DNA of 64,000 bases from Hydrogenispora ethanolica (GTDB lineage: Bacteria > Bacillota > UBA4882 > UBA8346). The DNA lies in NCBI RefSeq assembly GCF_004340685.1, contig NZ_SLUN01000001.1, positions 124,001 to 188,000 on the forward strand. The letters are read 5' to 3'. Of this stretch, positions 16,383 to 26,007 are shown piece by piece. How positions within the stretch are numbered: the first letter of the stretch is position 1; every line of letters starts with the position of its first letter. The notes below the pieces were generated by a model. The model did not search any database. It was given only the letters and a program-made list of their open reading frames with translations, and was not told the DNA's origin. A program made the position numbers and the translations under genes.

Positions 16383-17483
16383 ATGACACGCCTTAGCATC
16401 CATCAACTTTTCAGCTTAATGTTCATATTCGAGGTCGGCAGCACGACCCTTTTCGCCCTGGGAATTGAGGCAAAGCAAGACGCATGGATAGTGATACTGG
16501 CATCTTTGCTGGTAGGACTGGCTTTTATCTGGATATACACCGAGTTGCAAAGCAAATTCCCGGATAAGAATTTGGCGGAGATCCTGATTGCCATTTTGGG
16601 AAAACCTTGCGGCACCCTTCTCGCCATCAACTACTCCATCTACTGGCTTTATCCGGCATGCCGCAATCTTCGTGAATTTGGCGAACTGATCGTCATCACC
16701 AGTCTCCAGGACACCCCTTTAACCATTGTGCTCCTTATTTTCATGCTGGCAAGCATCTATGTTCTGGCGCTGGGCATTCAGGTGCTGGCCCGCACCGGTG
16801 AAATAACCATGCCGGTCATCGCCAGCTTTTTTATGGGCATGTTCCTGATGATCATTCTGTCGGGCAGAGTCGATTGGCAAAGTTTACAGCCGGTATTGAG
16901 CCATGGGATCAAGCCGGTTTTATCGGCAGTCTATCCGACCGTTTCCATATTCCCTTTTGGTGAGATATTTATTTTTTCGATGTACTGGTGCTATGCCGAT
17001 CGCCAACACCGGGTCAGAAAGGCGACGATGGCGGCGGCCGCGGCCTCCGGCATCCTGCTCGCGGCTACACTGATCATCGATGTCACGGTATTGGGCGTGC
17101 CATATACTGCGAGCGCCACGATTCCATTATTTGAAGTGATAAAACTGATCAACATCGGAGATATTTTAACGAATCTGGACGCCCTGGGCATCATCATCAT
17201 CTTTTTGGGCGGTTTTTATAAAATGTCCTTATTATTTTACGGAATTGTTTCGATCTACAATACCTTGTTCAAAACGAAAAACAGCAAAATCCTGTTGATT
17301 TCCACCGGTTTTTTGGTGTTATGGGTAGCCGTGGTTTTTGAACCAAGCTATATTTTTCACCGCACCCAATTGTTTCCTTTTGACACTGATTACTTTTATC
17401 CCGCATTCCTGCATGTCATTCCCGTCTTGCTGCTTCTGATCCACTGGATCAAAAAGAAGAGCGCTCCCTTCCAAATCAAATAA
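16383..17483 (+). CDS. Spore germination protein GerAB/YndE family (nutrient receptor B subunit)
   Basis: The 366-residue integral membrane protein has about ten hydrophobic segments (from LFSLMFIFEVGSTTLFALGI to LHVIPVLLLLIHWI). This is the APC-type transporter fold of germinant receptor B subunits. In spores it sits in the inner membrane and binds the nutrient germinant together with the A and C subunits. The ribosome binding site is weak and the 5' flank AT-rich. It converges with gerAC, which is unusual because ger genes are normally co-directional. Base composition is lower in GC than in neighbouring regions, hinting at separate origin or different constraints. Confidence 0.9.
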   Translation: MTRLSIHQLFSLMFIFEVGSTTLFALGIEAKQDAWIVILASLLVGLAFIWIYTELQSKFPDKNLAEILIAILGKPCGTLLAINYSIYWLYPACRNLREFGELIVITSLQDTPLTIVLLIFMLASIYVLALGIQVLARTGEITMPVIASFFMGMFLMIILSGRVDWQSLQPVLSHGIKPVLSAVYPTVSIFPFGEIFIFSMYWCYADRQHRVRKATMAAAAASGILLAATLIIDVTVLGVPYTASATIPLFEVIKLINIGDILTNLDALGIIIIFLGGFYKMSLLFYGIVSIYNTLFKTKNSKILLISTGFLVLWVAVVFEPSYIFHRTQLFPFDTDYFYPAFLHVIPVLLLLIHWIKKKSAPFQIK

Positions 17484-17504
17484 TCGCGAAAGGAAGTAAA
17501 TCCG

Positions 17505-17660
17505 ATGTTCAGCCAAGCCATCGCCTCCGTTCAAAAGCTCTTGGAAAATCGGGGGTTGCTCCCGTCGTTCCTGGTGATTTCCGGTTGGATCTGGGTAATC
17601 ATTTTAATCCTGGTGCTGATTTATCATATCTTTTGGTATTTGCTCAAAAAGCTCTCCTGA
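17505..17660 (+). CDS. Small single-pass membrane protein next to gerAB (51 aa)
   Basis: The 51-residue protein starts MFSQAIASVQKLLENRG and has one strong membrane helix (ISGWIWVIILILVLIYHIFW) with a basic end (LLKKLS). GAAAGGAAG stands 9 bases before the ATG, and the gene begins 21 bases after gerAB, so it is very likely co-transcribed. Some germinant receptor operons carry a small extra membrane subunit (D subunit) that tunes receptor function. This may be such a protein (inference), though D subunits usually have two helices. Confidence 0.7.
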   Translation: MFSQAIASVQKLLENRGLLPSFLVISGWIWVIILILVLIYHIFWYLLKKLS

Positions 17661-17670
17661 GCATTTTCTG

Positions 17671-18870
17671 TTATTCGCCGCGCTTGACAGGCTTGAGCAA
17701 CAATCCCGACCTTCTCAGCTCTGCGTCGATTGTTACCGTCCATTGCACCTCCGGAAATAGGGCATCCCAATTTTTTTTTATCTTCTCCCACTCCTGAGGA
17801 TATTTTTGATTCAAGAGGCTGCCAAACCCGAAAATATCCGAACCGAGTTGTTTCTGCACCTTGGCGACAGCCGCCCCGATTTCGTCGGCAATGACTTTTT
17901 TTTGTGCGGCCGCGATTTTTTCAAAGGTTTTCAGCTTCGAACTGTCGATGATGCTTTGCTGTTCCACGATGTTTCCTTCTTCTTTCACGGCGATGTGGAA
18001 TGAAATCCGGCCGTTCTTTATTTCAGGTTTGATCCTGCTGCTCGCCTTTTTTATCTCCACGGTAATCAACCGGCCCGGTTCGCCGGGGGCGGGGACCTGG
18101 ATCACCCCGCTTTGAACCTTTCCGGTTACCCAATGCAAGCCCCGGGTTTCCCGATCATTGAGATAGCCCACTAGTTTATCTTTTTTAAATACCGCCGTGC
18201 CGGAAAGCTTGACCCCTTGAGAGCTCGGCTCCTTTTCTTTTTCAGCGGGCAGATTCGGCTGTTCGATCATCTCCATGACTCCGGCAACGGGATTCGTTCC
18301 ACCGCCCGATACCGCTTTGACAATCTCCAGCAAACTGGGGGCGCTTACTTCGGAATTTCTGCTTTTACTCTTGATCATGCTTTCCAAATAAGTCGCTTGC
18401 ACCGTCTCGATTCCGTGTTCCACTCCCAGTATTTCTCCGGCCGTTGTATCTTTGGCGACCATGAACCAAACCTGGCGGCGTATTTCCTGGGACCTCACAA
18501 AAACGTCAATAACCTTGAGAATCCCTTCCCGGGCGAGCCGTTCATCGATGACAATCACCTTATCATGAGAAAAATAAGCCTTTCTGTCGAATTGCTTGGT
18601 AATGTTGCGCATGGCTTCAAATACGGTTTTTCCCCGGGTCATCGTGATTTCGACGGGAGATTTCTCGGCGGCGCTTTCTTGTTTTAAGGCCCCCGGCCTT
18701 ACCACCTGGGAAGTCAGAATCACCTCCCCGGTCCGGCGGTCTTTATCTATACCGATTGCCAGCACGATCCCCAGCTCGTTCAGTTCTCTCCGGTTCCAGC
18801 AGCCCGCCAGCATCAGGCAACAAAAAAAACAGGCGATGGGAAACAGCTTTCTTTTCAATTTTCGCTTCAA
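17671..18870 (-). CDS. Spore germination lipoprotein GerAC family (C subunit)
   Basis: The 399-residue lipoprotein has a signal sequence ending in the lipobox LAGC, with lipidated Cys at 24, followed by WNRRELNELGIVLAIGID, the GerAC family signature. It anchors on the outer face of the spore inner membrane as part of the germinant receptor. Its ATG overlaps the gerAA stop (ATGA), showing translational coupling. Its stop lies only 10 bases from that of the small gene on the plus strand. Confidence 0.93.
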   Translation of the reverse strand: MKRKLKRKLFPIACFFCCLMLAGCWNRRELNELGIVLAIGIDKDRRTGEVILTSQVVRPGALKQESAAEKSPVEITMTRGKTVFEAMRNITKQFDRKAYFSHDKVIVIDERLAREGILKVIDVFVRSQEIRRQVWFMVAKDTTAGEILGVEHGIETVQATYLESMIKSKSRNSEVSAPSLLEIVKAVSGGGTNPVAGVMEMIEQPNLPAEKEKEPSSQGVKLSGTAVFKKDKLVGYLNDRETRGLHWVTGKVQSGVIQVPAPGEPGRLITVEIKKASSRIKPEIKNGRISFHIAVKEEGNIVEQQSIIDSSKLKTFEKIAAAQKKVIADEIGAAVAKVQKQLGSDIFGFGSLLNQKYPQEWEKIKKNWDALFPEVQWTVTIDAELRRSGLLLKPVKRGE

Positions 18871-20477
18871 TCATCCTCACCGCCATGACGCCGGTGCGGC
18901 GGCGCTGAAAATTCCCGGCCGCCCCCATTGGGCCGGGAAATCGATTTCGCTTGAGATTTCATCAGCCGTAGCGGGACCCGGATGAGGGTATCCTGCAAAT
19001 CTTTCCAGACGGTGGGAGCCATGGGCGCCAGATAAGGCGTTCCGAAGGAACTCAATGAACACATGTGGGCCAGCATTATAATCAGGCCTATCGCGATTCC
19101 GTATAATCCAAACGCCGCGCTCAATAAAACTAAAAAAATCCGGAATAGGATGATGCCATCCAACAGCGCCGGAACGATAAAACTGGTGATTCCGGTCAGA
19201 GCCCCGACGATCACCATGGGAGCGCTGAGGATTCCCGCATTGACAGCCGCTTCGCCAATAATCAATGCCCCTACGATGCTGACCGCCTGTCCGACCTGGC
19301 GCGGCAGGCGAATCCCCGACTCCCTCAGAACTTCAAAGATCGTCCCCATGATCATTGCTTCCACAAACGATGGGAAAGGGATTCCTTCCCTGGCTGCAGC
19401 CATCGTGATGAGCAGGACGGTGGGAAGCATCTCCTGGTGGAATGTTTCCACTGCTACATAGAGAGCGGGAACGATTAATGTAACCAAAAAGGATATCAGC
19501 CGCAACCCCCGGGTAATGGAGGCCAGGTAAGGCCGGGAATAATAGTCCTCACTTACTTGAATGGCTTCAATAAACAAAAAAGGCACTGTCAGTGCAAAAG
19601 GCGTGCCATTGCAGAGAATGGCGATTCTTCCTTCCAATAGCTTTGCGGCGACTTTATCCGGCTTTTCGCTGTTTCCGATGGTAGCAAAGGGGGAAAAGGG
19701 GTGGTCTTCGATGAATTGCTCCAGATACCCTGATTCTAAAATCACGTCGGTGTCGATGCGGTGTAATCTCCTTCTCACTTCCGCAATAACTTCTTGATTG
19801 GCAATCCCTTCAATATAGACGATGTTAATCTCCGTTCGGGTCTGTTTTCCCAGTCGGAGCGGTTCGAAGATCAAGCGGGGATTTTTAATTTTTCTTCTCA
19901 ACAATGAAGTATTGACGCGCAGGATTTCGGTGAAGCCATCCCGGGGGCCCCGGACCGATACTTCGGTATCCGGTTCCGCGACCGCTCGCGTTTCTCCGCC
20001 CCTGGCGCTGATCAGCAGCACTTTCATGGAGCCGTCGATGAATAAAGCGGTATCCCCCGACAAAATGCCGTCTAAAACCCGGTCGAATGAATCCGCCTCC
20101 GTTACCTCGGTAGCACTCAATACCTTCTCTTTCACCAGCGCCAAAATATTGGGCGACAAAAAATTCTCATCCGGATGGATAATATGGATATCCACCATTA
20201 AGGCTTTCGTTATGAACTCATTGATTAAGTTTTTATCTCCCAAGCCATCGATAAAACAGACAAACGCTTTGGTTGGCTTTTTATTCCCCACTTCAAATTC
20301 TCTGAAGATGACATCGTTACTTTTTCCCAAAACATGCTTCAGGTTTGCCAGATTGGATTCGATATTTTTATGAATAACGGTCTGCCCCGCAACATTTTTT
20401 CCCTTTTGGCGGCCGGATTGTTCTTTGGCGTGGCGGCGGTTGAAAAACTTGATGGCTTTGATGATTTTGCCAAACAC
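18867..20477 (-). CDS. Spore germination protein GerAA family (A subunit)
   Basis: The 536-residue protein has the GerAA/SpoVAF layout. A soluble N-terminal domain (about 1-270, with FREFEVGNKKPTKAFVCFIDG) is followed by a membrane domain with the conserved IPFPSFVEAMIMGTIFEVLRESGIRLP region. The soluble tail is short. In the family it forms the receptor core with the B and C subunits. The start is GTG with AAAGGTG 7 bases upstream. It heads a two-gene gerAA-gerAC unit facing gerAB. Confidence 0.93.
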   Translation of the reverse strand: MFGKIIKAIKFFNRRHAKEQSGRQKGKNVAGQTVIHKNIESNLANLKHVLGKSNDVIFREFEVGNKKPTKAFVCFIDGLGDKNLINEFITKALMVDIHIIHPDENFLSPNILALVKEKVLSATEVTEADSFDRVLDGILSGDTALFIDGSMKVLLISARGGETRAVAEPDTEVSVRGPRDGFTEILRVNTSLLRRKIKNPRLIFEPLRLGKQTRTEINIVYIEGIANQEVIAEVRRRLHRIDTDVILESGYLEQFIEDHPFSPFATIGNSEKPDKVAAKLLEGRIAILCNGTPFALTVPFLFIEAIQVSEDYYSRPYLASITRGLRLISFLVTLIVPALYVAVETFHQEMLPTVLLITMAAAREGIPFPSFVEAMIMGTIFEVLRESGIRLPRQVGQAVSIVGALIIGEAAVNAGILSAPMVIVGALTGITSFIVPALLDGIILFRIFLVLLSAAFGLYGIAIGLIIMLAHMCSLSSFGTPYLAPMAPTVWKDLQDTLIRVPLRLMKSQAKSISRPNGGGREFSAPPHRRHGGEDD

Positions 20478-20657
20478 GATGATTCACCTTTTCCATTGGA
20501 AGATCAGCGCCGTTCAGGGGATATAACGGCTTTTTACAAAATGGAACAATATTGGAAATGATCCTATTCTGTCCAGCAACCGGCAAAGGAATACTTAAAG
20601 AAGGGGGATTCACGCGCCGGCGACGGAGTCTCCGTCGCGGTGGAGCGGTGAACCCCA

Positions 20658-20695
20658 ACGAGAAAACCCCGGGAATGGCTTTCCGGGGTCTGGGT
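20658..20695 (-). terminator. Intrinsic terminator of the efflux operon
   Basis: On the minus strand the stem ACCCCGG/CCGGGGT is followed by TTTCTC, about 20 bases after the RND pump stop. Confidence 0.7.
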
Positions 20696-20710
20696 GATTG
20701 AGAGACTAGA

Positions 20711-23700
20711 TCAACCCCCCTCCGCCGCCGCGGCCCTGCCGCGCCGGAAGACCCGCTTCAACTTGGCGCTGTAAGTATCCACCATCAGGTAGATCACGGG
20801 GACCAGCACCAGGGTCATCCCCATCGACACGCTCAGGCCGCCGATCAGCGCCCAGCCCAAGCCCTGCTTGAATTCGGCCCCGGCCGCGTCCGACAGGGCG
20901 ATCGGCAGCATGCCGAAGATCATTGTCAGCGTGGTCATGAGGATCGGCCGCAGCCGTTCCCGGCCGGCCTCGAGCAATGCTTGCGGCGCGGTCCGGCCCT
21001 CGGCCCGGGCCTTGTTGGCGAAGTCCACCAGCAGGATGGCGTTCTTGCTCACCAGCCCGATCTGCATGATGAGCCCCAGGATGGTGAAGATATTCAGCGA
21101 ATTCATGGTCAGCGCCAGCGCCAGCAGGGCGCCGATCACCGCCAGGGGCACCGCGAAGAGCACCACCAAGGGGTAGATGAACGAATCATAGAGGGCGACC
21201 ATGATCAGGTAGACGAAGATGATCGCCGCCACCAGGGCCAGGCCCAGGCTGGCGAAGGAGTCCTGCTGCTGTTCGACGTCGCCCATGAAGGAGAGCTCGA
21301 TCCCGGGCGGCAGCTGCTCCCAGGCCAGCGCCTTTTGGATATCCTCGGCAATGGTGCCGCTGGGCCGGCCGACCGCCTGCGAGGAGACGGTAATGCCGTA
21401 GCTGCGGTCGATCCGCTGCAGCTTGGTCGGGCCCAGCGCCTGATAGACCCGGGCGAATTGCTTCACCGGGACCGGCCGGCCGAAGCGGTTCATGACCGCC
21501 AGTTCCCCGAGGTCCGCGGTGGCGGAGCGGTCCCCGGCGTCCAGCATCACCCGCACCGGATACTCGGTGCCGTCGCTGTCGCGGTACTTCGAGTCATCAT
21601 TGCCGGTCAGGCCGGTCTGGAGCACCGAGCCCACGTCGGCGATGGTCAGGCCCAGCGCCGCCAGCTTCTCGCGGTCGACTTCCACTCGGGTCTCGGGGTT
21701 GCCCTCCTCCGCCGAGAGCCTGATGTCGGCGGTGCCGGGGATCCGCTTCATCACCCGCTCCACCTGCTTGGCGGCGCGGTAGGTCTCCTCCCAGCTGCTG
21801 CCGCTGATCGCCAGCTCGATCGGGGACCACCCGGCCATGCCCCAGATGGCCACCGGATTGACCTGGCATTTCACCCCGGCCACTCCCAGGAGCACTTCCC
21901 GGCGGATGGCCCGGCCCACCGCGTCGGTGCTGCGGCGCCGCTCCTCCTTGGGCCGCAGCACCACCTGGATCTCGGCGATGTTGTCGGAGGACATCCCGAT
22001 GAAACCGCTGCTGGATGCGCCGACATTCACGATCAGCTTTCGCACCTCGGGGTAGCGGGCCAGCATCGCCTCGACCCGGTGGGCCACGGCGTTGGTCTGT
22101 GCCAGCTTCACGCCGGGCGGCAGCTCCAAGGTGATCGCAAACTCGCCCCGGTCGGTCTGGGGCAAAAACTCGGCGCCGATGAACCGGAAAAACAGCAGGC
22201 TGCCGGCTGCCACGAAGCAGAGCAGCGCGCCGAGCACCACCTGCCAGCGGTGGCCCAGGCTCCACTGGAGCAACCGCAGGTACGACTGGGTCAACCGCCG
22301 GTACTGCCCTTCGAACCAGGTCCCGAACCGGCCCAGCAGCGATCCGGCGTCCAGCTGTTCCAGCTTGCTGAAGCGCGAAGCCAGCATCGGGGTGACTGTG
22401 AACGAGACGAACAGGCTCATCAGGGTGGAAAAGACCACCACCAGCGAGAATTCGCGCATAATGCCGCCGATCACCCCGGAGACCATCGCCAGCGGCACGA
22501 AGACCACCACGTCGACCATGGTGATGGAGAGGGCGGTGAAGCCGATCTCGTTCCTGCCCTCCAGCGCGGCGCGGCGTTTCCCGGCGCCGCTCTCCAGGTG
22601 GCGGTAGATATTCTCCAGGACCACGATGGAGTCGTCCACCAAGATCCCGATGACCAGGGAGAGCGCCAGCAGCGTCATGAGATTCAGCGAATAGCCCAGG
22701 GCCCACATGCCGATCATCGTGGCCACCAGCGAGGCCGGGATCGCCACCATCACGATCAGCGAGTTGCGGAGGCTGTGCAGAAAGAGCAGCATCACCAGGG
22801 CCACCAGCAGAATGGCGATGCCTAAGTCCTCCTTGACCGCATTGGCGGCGTCGATGGTATAGATGGAGCTGTCCTGGGCCACGTCGAAACGGAGGCGGTT
22901 CGCGGCGAACTCCCGTTCCAGCCGGGCGGCGGCCCGGCGCACCTGTTTGCAGACCTCGACCGCGTTGGCGTCGGACTGTTTCTGCACCAGGATCACTACG
23001 GCGGAACGGCCGTTGATCCGGGTGAAATTAGTCATTTCCGCCGCGCCGTCCTGCACCTCGGCGATATCGCCCAGCCGGATATCCCCGCCCGCGGGCGACC
23101 GGCCGACGATCAGCGCCCGCAACTCATTCAGAGAGGCGAATTTGCCAGCCAGCCTCACCACGAACTGCGCGTCGCGGTCTTTCACCTTCCCGGTGGGAAA
23201 GTCCAGGTTGGCCGCTTGCACCGCCTGGGCCACCTGAAGCAGCGACAGCCCGTAGCCCCGCAGCTTTTGGGGGTCCACATTGATCCGGATCTCCCGCTCC
23301 GCGGTGCCGACCAAGGTCACCTGGCCGACCCCGGCCACCTGCGCCAGCTTGGGCTGGACCGTCTCCTGCAAAAAGTGGCTGAACTCCCGCGTCCCCATGG
23401 TCGAAGTCGCGCCCATCCGCAGCACCGGCTGTTCATTGAGGGAGAGTTTTGACAACGACGGCGCCTTGGCGGTCTCCGGGAGGTCGGCGGCGATCTCGTT
23501 CAGTTTCCGCTGCGCGTCCTGCATCGCGAAGTCGAGGTTCGCATCCTGCTGGAACTCGACGGTGACGATGGAGACGCCCTCCTGCGAGGTGGCATGGACC
23601 GTGCTCACCTTATCCAGGGCCGACACCGCGTCCTCCACCGGCTTGGTGACCGACGTCTCCACCTCGCCGGCGGAGGCGCCGGGATAGGAGGTCATGACGC

Positions 23701-23836
23701 TGATGACCGGAATGTTGATATTCGGCAGCAATTCGTACTTCAGCTGGCTGTAGCCGAAGATTCCCAGCAAAGTAATGGCGATGAAGAGCACAATGATCAG
23801 TGAGGGCCGCTTGATCGCCAGTTCGGTAATGGACAT
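20711..23836 (-). CDS. RND-family efflux transporter (AcrB/MexB-like, HAE1)
   Basis: The 1041-residue protein has the full RND plan: an N-terminal membrane helix (PSLIIVLFIAITLLGIFGYS), two large extracytoplasmic loops and twelve helices. The proton-relay acidic pair is visible in IGILVDDSIVVLENI. It is expected to export hydrophobic compounds together with the adaptor encoded just upstream. No outer-membrane factor gene is nearby, as expected for a single-membrane cell. The ATG at 23836 follows GGGGTGG. It is the last gene of a tetR-adaptor-pump cluster ended by a terminator. Confidence 0.95.
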   Translation of the reverse strand: MSITELAIKRPSLIIVLFIAITLLGIFGYSQLKYELLPNINIPVISVMTSYPGASAGEVETSVTKPVEDAVSALDKVSTVHATSQEGVSIVTVEFQQDANLDFAMQDAQRKLNEIAADLPETAKAPSLSKLSLNEQPVLRMGATSTMGTREFSHFLQETVQPKLAQVAGVGQVTLVGTAEREIRINVDPQKLRGYGLSLLQVAQAVQAANLDFPTGKVKDRDAQFVVRLAGKFASLNELRALIVGRSPAGGDIRLGDIAEVQDGAAEMTNFTRINGRSAVVILVQKQSDANAVEVCKQVRRAAARLEREFAANRLRFDVAQDSSIYTIDAANAVKEDLGIAILLVALVMLLFLHSLRNSLIVMVAIPASLVATMIGMWALGYSLNLMTLLALSLVIGILVDDSIVVLENIYRHLESGAGKRRAALEGRNEIGFTALSITMVDVVVFVPLAMVSGVIGGIMREFSLVVVFSTLMSLFVSFTVTPMLASRFSKLEQLDAGSLLGRFGTWFEGQYRRLTQSYLRLLQWSLGHRWQVVLGALLCFVAAGSLLFFRFIGAEFLPQTDRGEFAITLELPPGVKLAQTNAVAHRVEAMLARYPEVRKLIVNVGASSSGFIGMSSDNIAEIQVVLRPKEERRRSTDAVGRAIRREVLLGVAGVKCQVNPVAIWGMAGWSPIELAISGSSWEETYRAAKQVERVMKRIPGTADIRLSAEEGNPETRVEVDREKLAALGLTIADVGSVLQTGLTGNDDSKYRDSDGTEYPVRVMLDAGDRSATADLGELAVMNRFGRPVPVKQFARVYQALGPTKLQRIDRSYGITVSSQAVGRPSGTIAEDIQKALAWEQLPPGIELSFMGDVEQQQDSFASLGLALVAAIIFVYLIMVALYDSFIYPLVVLFAVPLAVIGALLALALTMNSLNIFTILGLIMQIGLVSKNAILLVDFANKARAEGRTAPQALLEAGRERLRPILMTTLTMIFGMLPIALSDAAGAEFKQGLGWALIGGLSVSMGMTLVLVPVIYLMVDTYSAKLKRVFRRGRAAAAEGG

Positions 23837-23869
23837 TGATACCACCCCATTCTCTTCTGGCCGGTCCGC

Positions 23870-24928
23870 CTAACGCGACTGGACCAGCGTCACGCGGACG
23901 TTGTCGGTCAGATTGTTCTGGCCGTTGACCACGACCCGTTCCCCTTCGCGCAGGCCCTGGAGCACCGCCAGGTAGGAGCCGGCTTCCTTGCCGATCACGA
24001 TCCGGCGCAGCCGGGCCACGCGGCCCGCCACCACATACACCTGGGGATCTTTGACGCTGCCCGCCAGGGCTTCCCTGGGGATCACCAGCGAGTCCCGGGC
24101 CGCCTGGGTCCGGAAGGTGACCCGGCCGAACATCCCGGCCTTCAGGGGATACTGCGGATCATTCTGGAAGCGGATCTCCACCGGATAGGTATGGGCCTCG
24201 TCCCCTTTGGCGCTGACCGTCGCCACCTGGCCCGAATACACCCGCTCCGGATAGACGTCGGTGCGGATGGTCACCGGATCGCCGGGTTTCACCTGAAAGA
24301 CGTCGGCCTCGGCCAGATTCAGCTTCACCTTCAACTGGCTGATATCGACCACATTGGCCACCGCCATCCCGGCCGCGACCATCGTGCCCACTTCGATGGC
24401 CTTGGCGCTGATCTGGCCGGCGATGGGCGAGGTGATCCCCGCATTACGGTACTGGCGCCGGGCCGAGGTATACTGGGCCTCGGCCGACCTCAGCCCCAGC
24501 CGGCCCGCTTCCAGCTCCGACAGGGCGATGATCTCCTGGCGGTACAGCGATTCCAGCCGCTCCAAATCCTTCCGGGCCTTCTCGTAGCTGGTCTGGGCCG
24601 TCAGGAAATTGGCCCGGGGCAACTCGTCGTCCACCTTGGCCAATAGGGAGCCGGCGGCCACTTTGGAACCGATATCGACATAGACCGCGGTCACTTTGCC
24701 CTGGGTCTCGGAGATGACCGCCACGTCCTTCCGGGCGGCGATCTCTCCGATCTGGGTCAACGGAACGGCCAGGTCCCGCCGGACCACCGGGACGACGGCG
24801 ACCGGATAGGCGGTCAATTCGAAGCTCTCGCTCCGCGCCGCCATCCGGGCCCGGTTGGCCGCCAGGACATAGCCGATCCCCCCCAGCACCAAAAGAATGC
24901 CGATGATTCCGATGAGTCTTTTGCGCAT
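23870..24928 (-). CDS. RND efflux adaptor (membrane fusion protein)
   Basis: The 352-residue adaptor starts with a membrane anchor (LIGIIGILLVLGGIGYVLA). A lipoyl/barrel-sandwich half (VISETQGKVTAVYVDIGSKV), a helical hairpin (about 110-170), a beta-barrel and the membrane-proximal domain follow. It connects the pump to its exit path. AAAGGAG stands 9 bases before the chosen ATG. The pump follows 33 bases later. A 28-bp TetR-type operator lies about 50-75 bases upstream, so the pair is presumably repressed by the upstream regulator. Confidence 0.93.
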   Translation of the reverse strand: MRKRLIGIIGILLVLGGIGYVLAANRARMAARSESFELTAYPVAVVPVVRRDLAVPLTQIGEIAARKDVAVISETQGKVTAVYVDIGSKVAAGSLLAKVDDELPRANFLTAQTSYEKARKDLERLESLYRQEIIALSELEAGRLGLRSAEAQYTSARRQYRNAGITSPIAGQISAKAIEVGTMVAAGMAVANVVDISQLKVKLNLAEADVFQVKPGDPVTIRTDVYPERVYSGQVATVSAKGDEAHTYPVEIRFQNDPQYPLKAGMFGRVTFRTQAARDSLVIPREALAGSVKDPQVYVVAGRVARLRRIVIGKEAGSYLAVLQGLREGERVVVNGQNNLTDNVRVTLVQSR

Positions 24929-24975
24929 GTGAAAAACTCCTTTCGTTGCCATTTGTAACCTATTTTTTACCTCGC

Positions 24976-25003
24976 GGAAACTATTATGGTTTCTTAAGTT
25001 TCC
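24976..25003. promoter_or_regulatory. TetR-family operator, copy 1 (adaptor promoter)
   Basis: The palindrome GGAAACT-N14-AGTTTCC is 28 bases long. The same arms and spacing occur at 25834-25861 in front of the tetR gene. A TTGACA box lies upstream on the minus strand (about 25034-25039). Confidence 0.75.
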
Positions 25004-25094
25004 ACGAGCCCAAAAAAATAAGCCTTTCCGTGTCAACCAACCGGCCGTCCGGGGGACGGGCCGGATTCAAACGGCGAGCGCCGGACCGGCGCCC

Positions 25095-25706
25095 TTACAG
25101 CCGGCCCGCCTTGGCCAGTCTTTCCCGGCCCGTGTCGGTGATGATGCCGTTCATGATCACCTGGATAATCTCATCAATTGCTTGATTCAACGACATATCC
25201 ATCTGGGAGAGCTTATCGAAGTTCAAGTGGCCCTGCAGGCAATCGATGATGAGGAGTACCACCGGCAAGTTGGTTTCCTCGCGGATGAAGCCCTGTTCAA
25301 TCCCTTGATGCAGCAGTTTTTCAAAATAGACCAGCAAACGGTGGTGGGCATGGCAATGATACGACCAATTGCTGAACTTATACCGCTGCAATTCCTTCAC
25401 AAACTGCGGGCCGAACTTAGAGTTGCCGAAGACCAGCAGTTCCGAGAGCTGCCGGGTCTTCTCCAGAAAATCAAGGTCGTCCTGGTTGACCAACTGGGAC
25501 AGCTGCGCCTCCATCTCCAGGTGCTCCCGTTCCAGCACCGCCTCGAGCAGGCTTTCTTTGCTCGGGAAGTATTTATAGATGGTTTTTTTGCTGATCTCCA
25601 GTTCCTCGGCGATCTGCTGGGTGGTGGTGTTGGAGAAGCCGAACTTGAAAAATAACTCGCTCGCCCCATCGATGATCAGCGACTTCGCTTTATCCTCATC
25701 CATCAT
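25095..25706 (-). CDS. TetR-family repressor of the efflux operon
   Basis: The 203-residue regulator has a classic N-terminal TetR helix-turn-helix (about 10-55: GASELFFKFGFSNTTTQQIA, then ISKKTIYKYFPSKESLLEAV). The helical ligand domain has no close recognisable subtype. AAGAAGG precedes the ATG pair (25706/25703). Matching palindromes sit over its own promoter and in the 165-base gap before the adaptor gene. It therefore most likely represses both itself and the pump until a drug-like ligand binds (inference from site placement). Confidence 0.92.
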   Translation of the reverse strand: MMDEDKAKSLIIDGASELFFKFGFSNTTTQQIAEELEISKKTIYKYFPSKESLLEAVLEREHLEMEAQLSQLVNQDDLDFLEKTRQLSELLVFGNSKFGPQFVKELQRYKFSNWSYHCHAHHRLLVYFEKLLHQGIEQGFIREETNLPVVLLIIDCLQGHLNFDKLSQMDMSLNQAIDEIIQVIMNGIITDTGRERLAKAGRL

Positions 25707-25833
25707 GGTATGGCCTTCTTTACAATTTATGATAACGGAGTTCCGGGAAGTTGCATCTTTGCGCCAACGCACGCCTCGCGGGCGGGCCCGGCGGGCAATC
25801 CGCTCCGGCGGGAAACCTCCGCATCAGCTCTTA

Positions 25834-25861
25834 GGAAACTCCAACGGTTTTTATAGTTTCC
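25834..25861. promoter_or_regulatory. TetR-family operator, copy 2 (tetR promoter)
   Basis: The second GGAAACT-N14-AGTTTCC palindrome begins directly after the -10 box of the tetR promoter, covering the expected transcription start. Confidence 0.8.
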
Positions 25862-25890
25862 ATTATAGGCGGATTTTGGCACGCCGTCAA
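25862..25890 (-). promoter_or_regulatory. Sigma-A promoter of tetR
   Basis: On the minus strand TTGACG and TATAAT are 17 bases apart. The operator at 25834-25861 follows immediately, an ideal autoregulation layout. Confidence 0.8.
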
Positions 25891-26007
25891 GCTTTCCGCC
25901 CCCAAAAAATTTCCCGCCGCGAACAACATAAAAACCCGGTGAACATCCGGGTTTTCTGCCGCCTGATATTTTGCAATTGCATTGGCCGGGCAACGGGAAG
26001 CGTCTCG

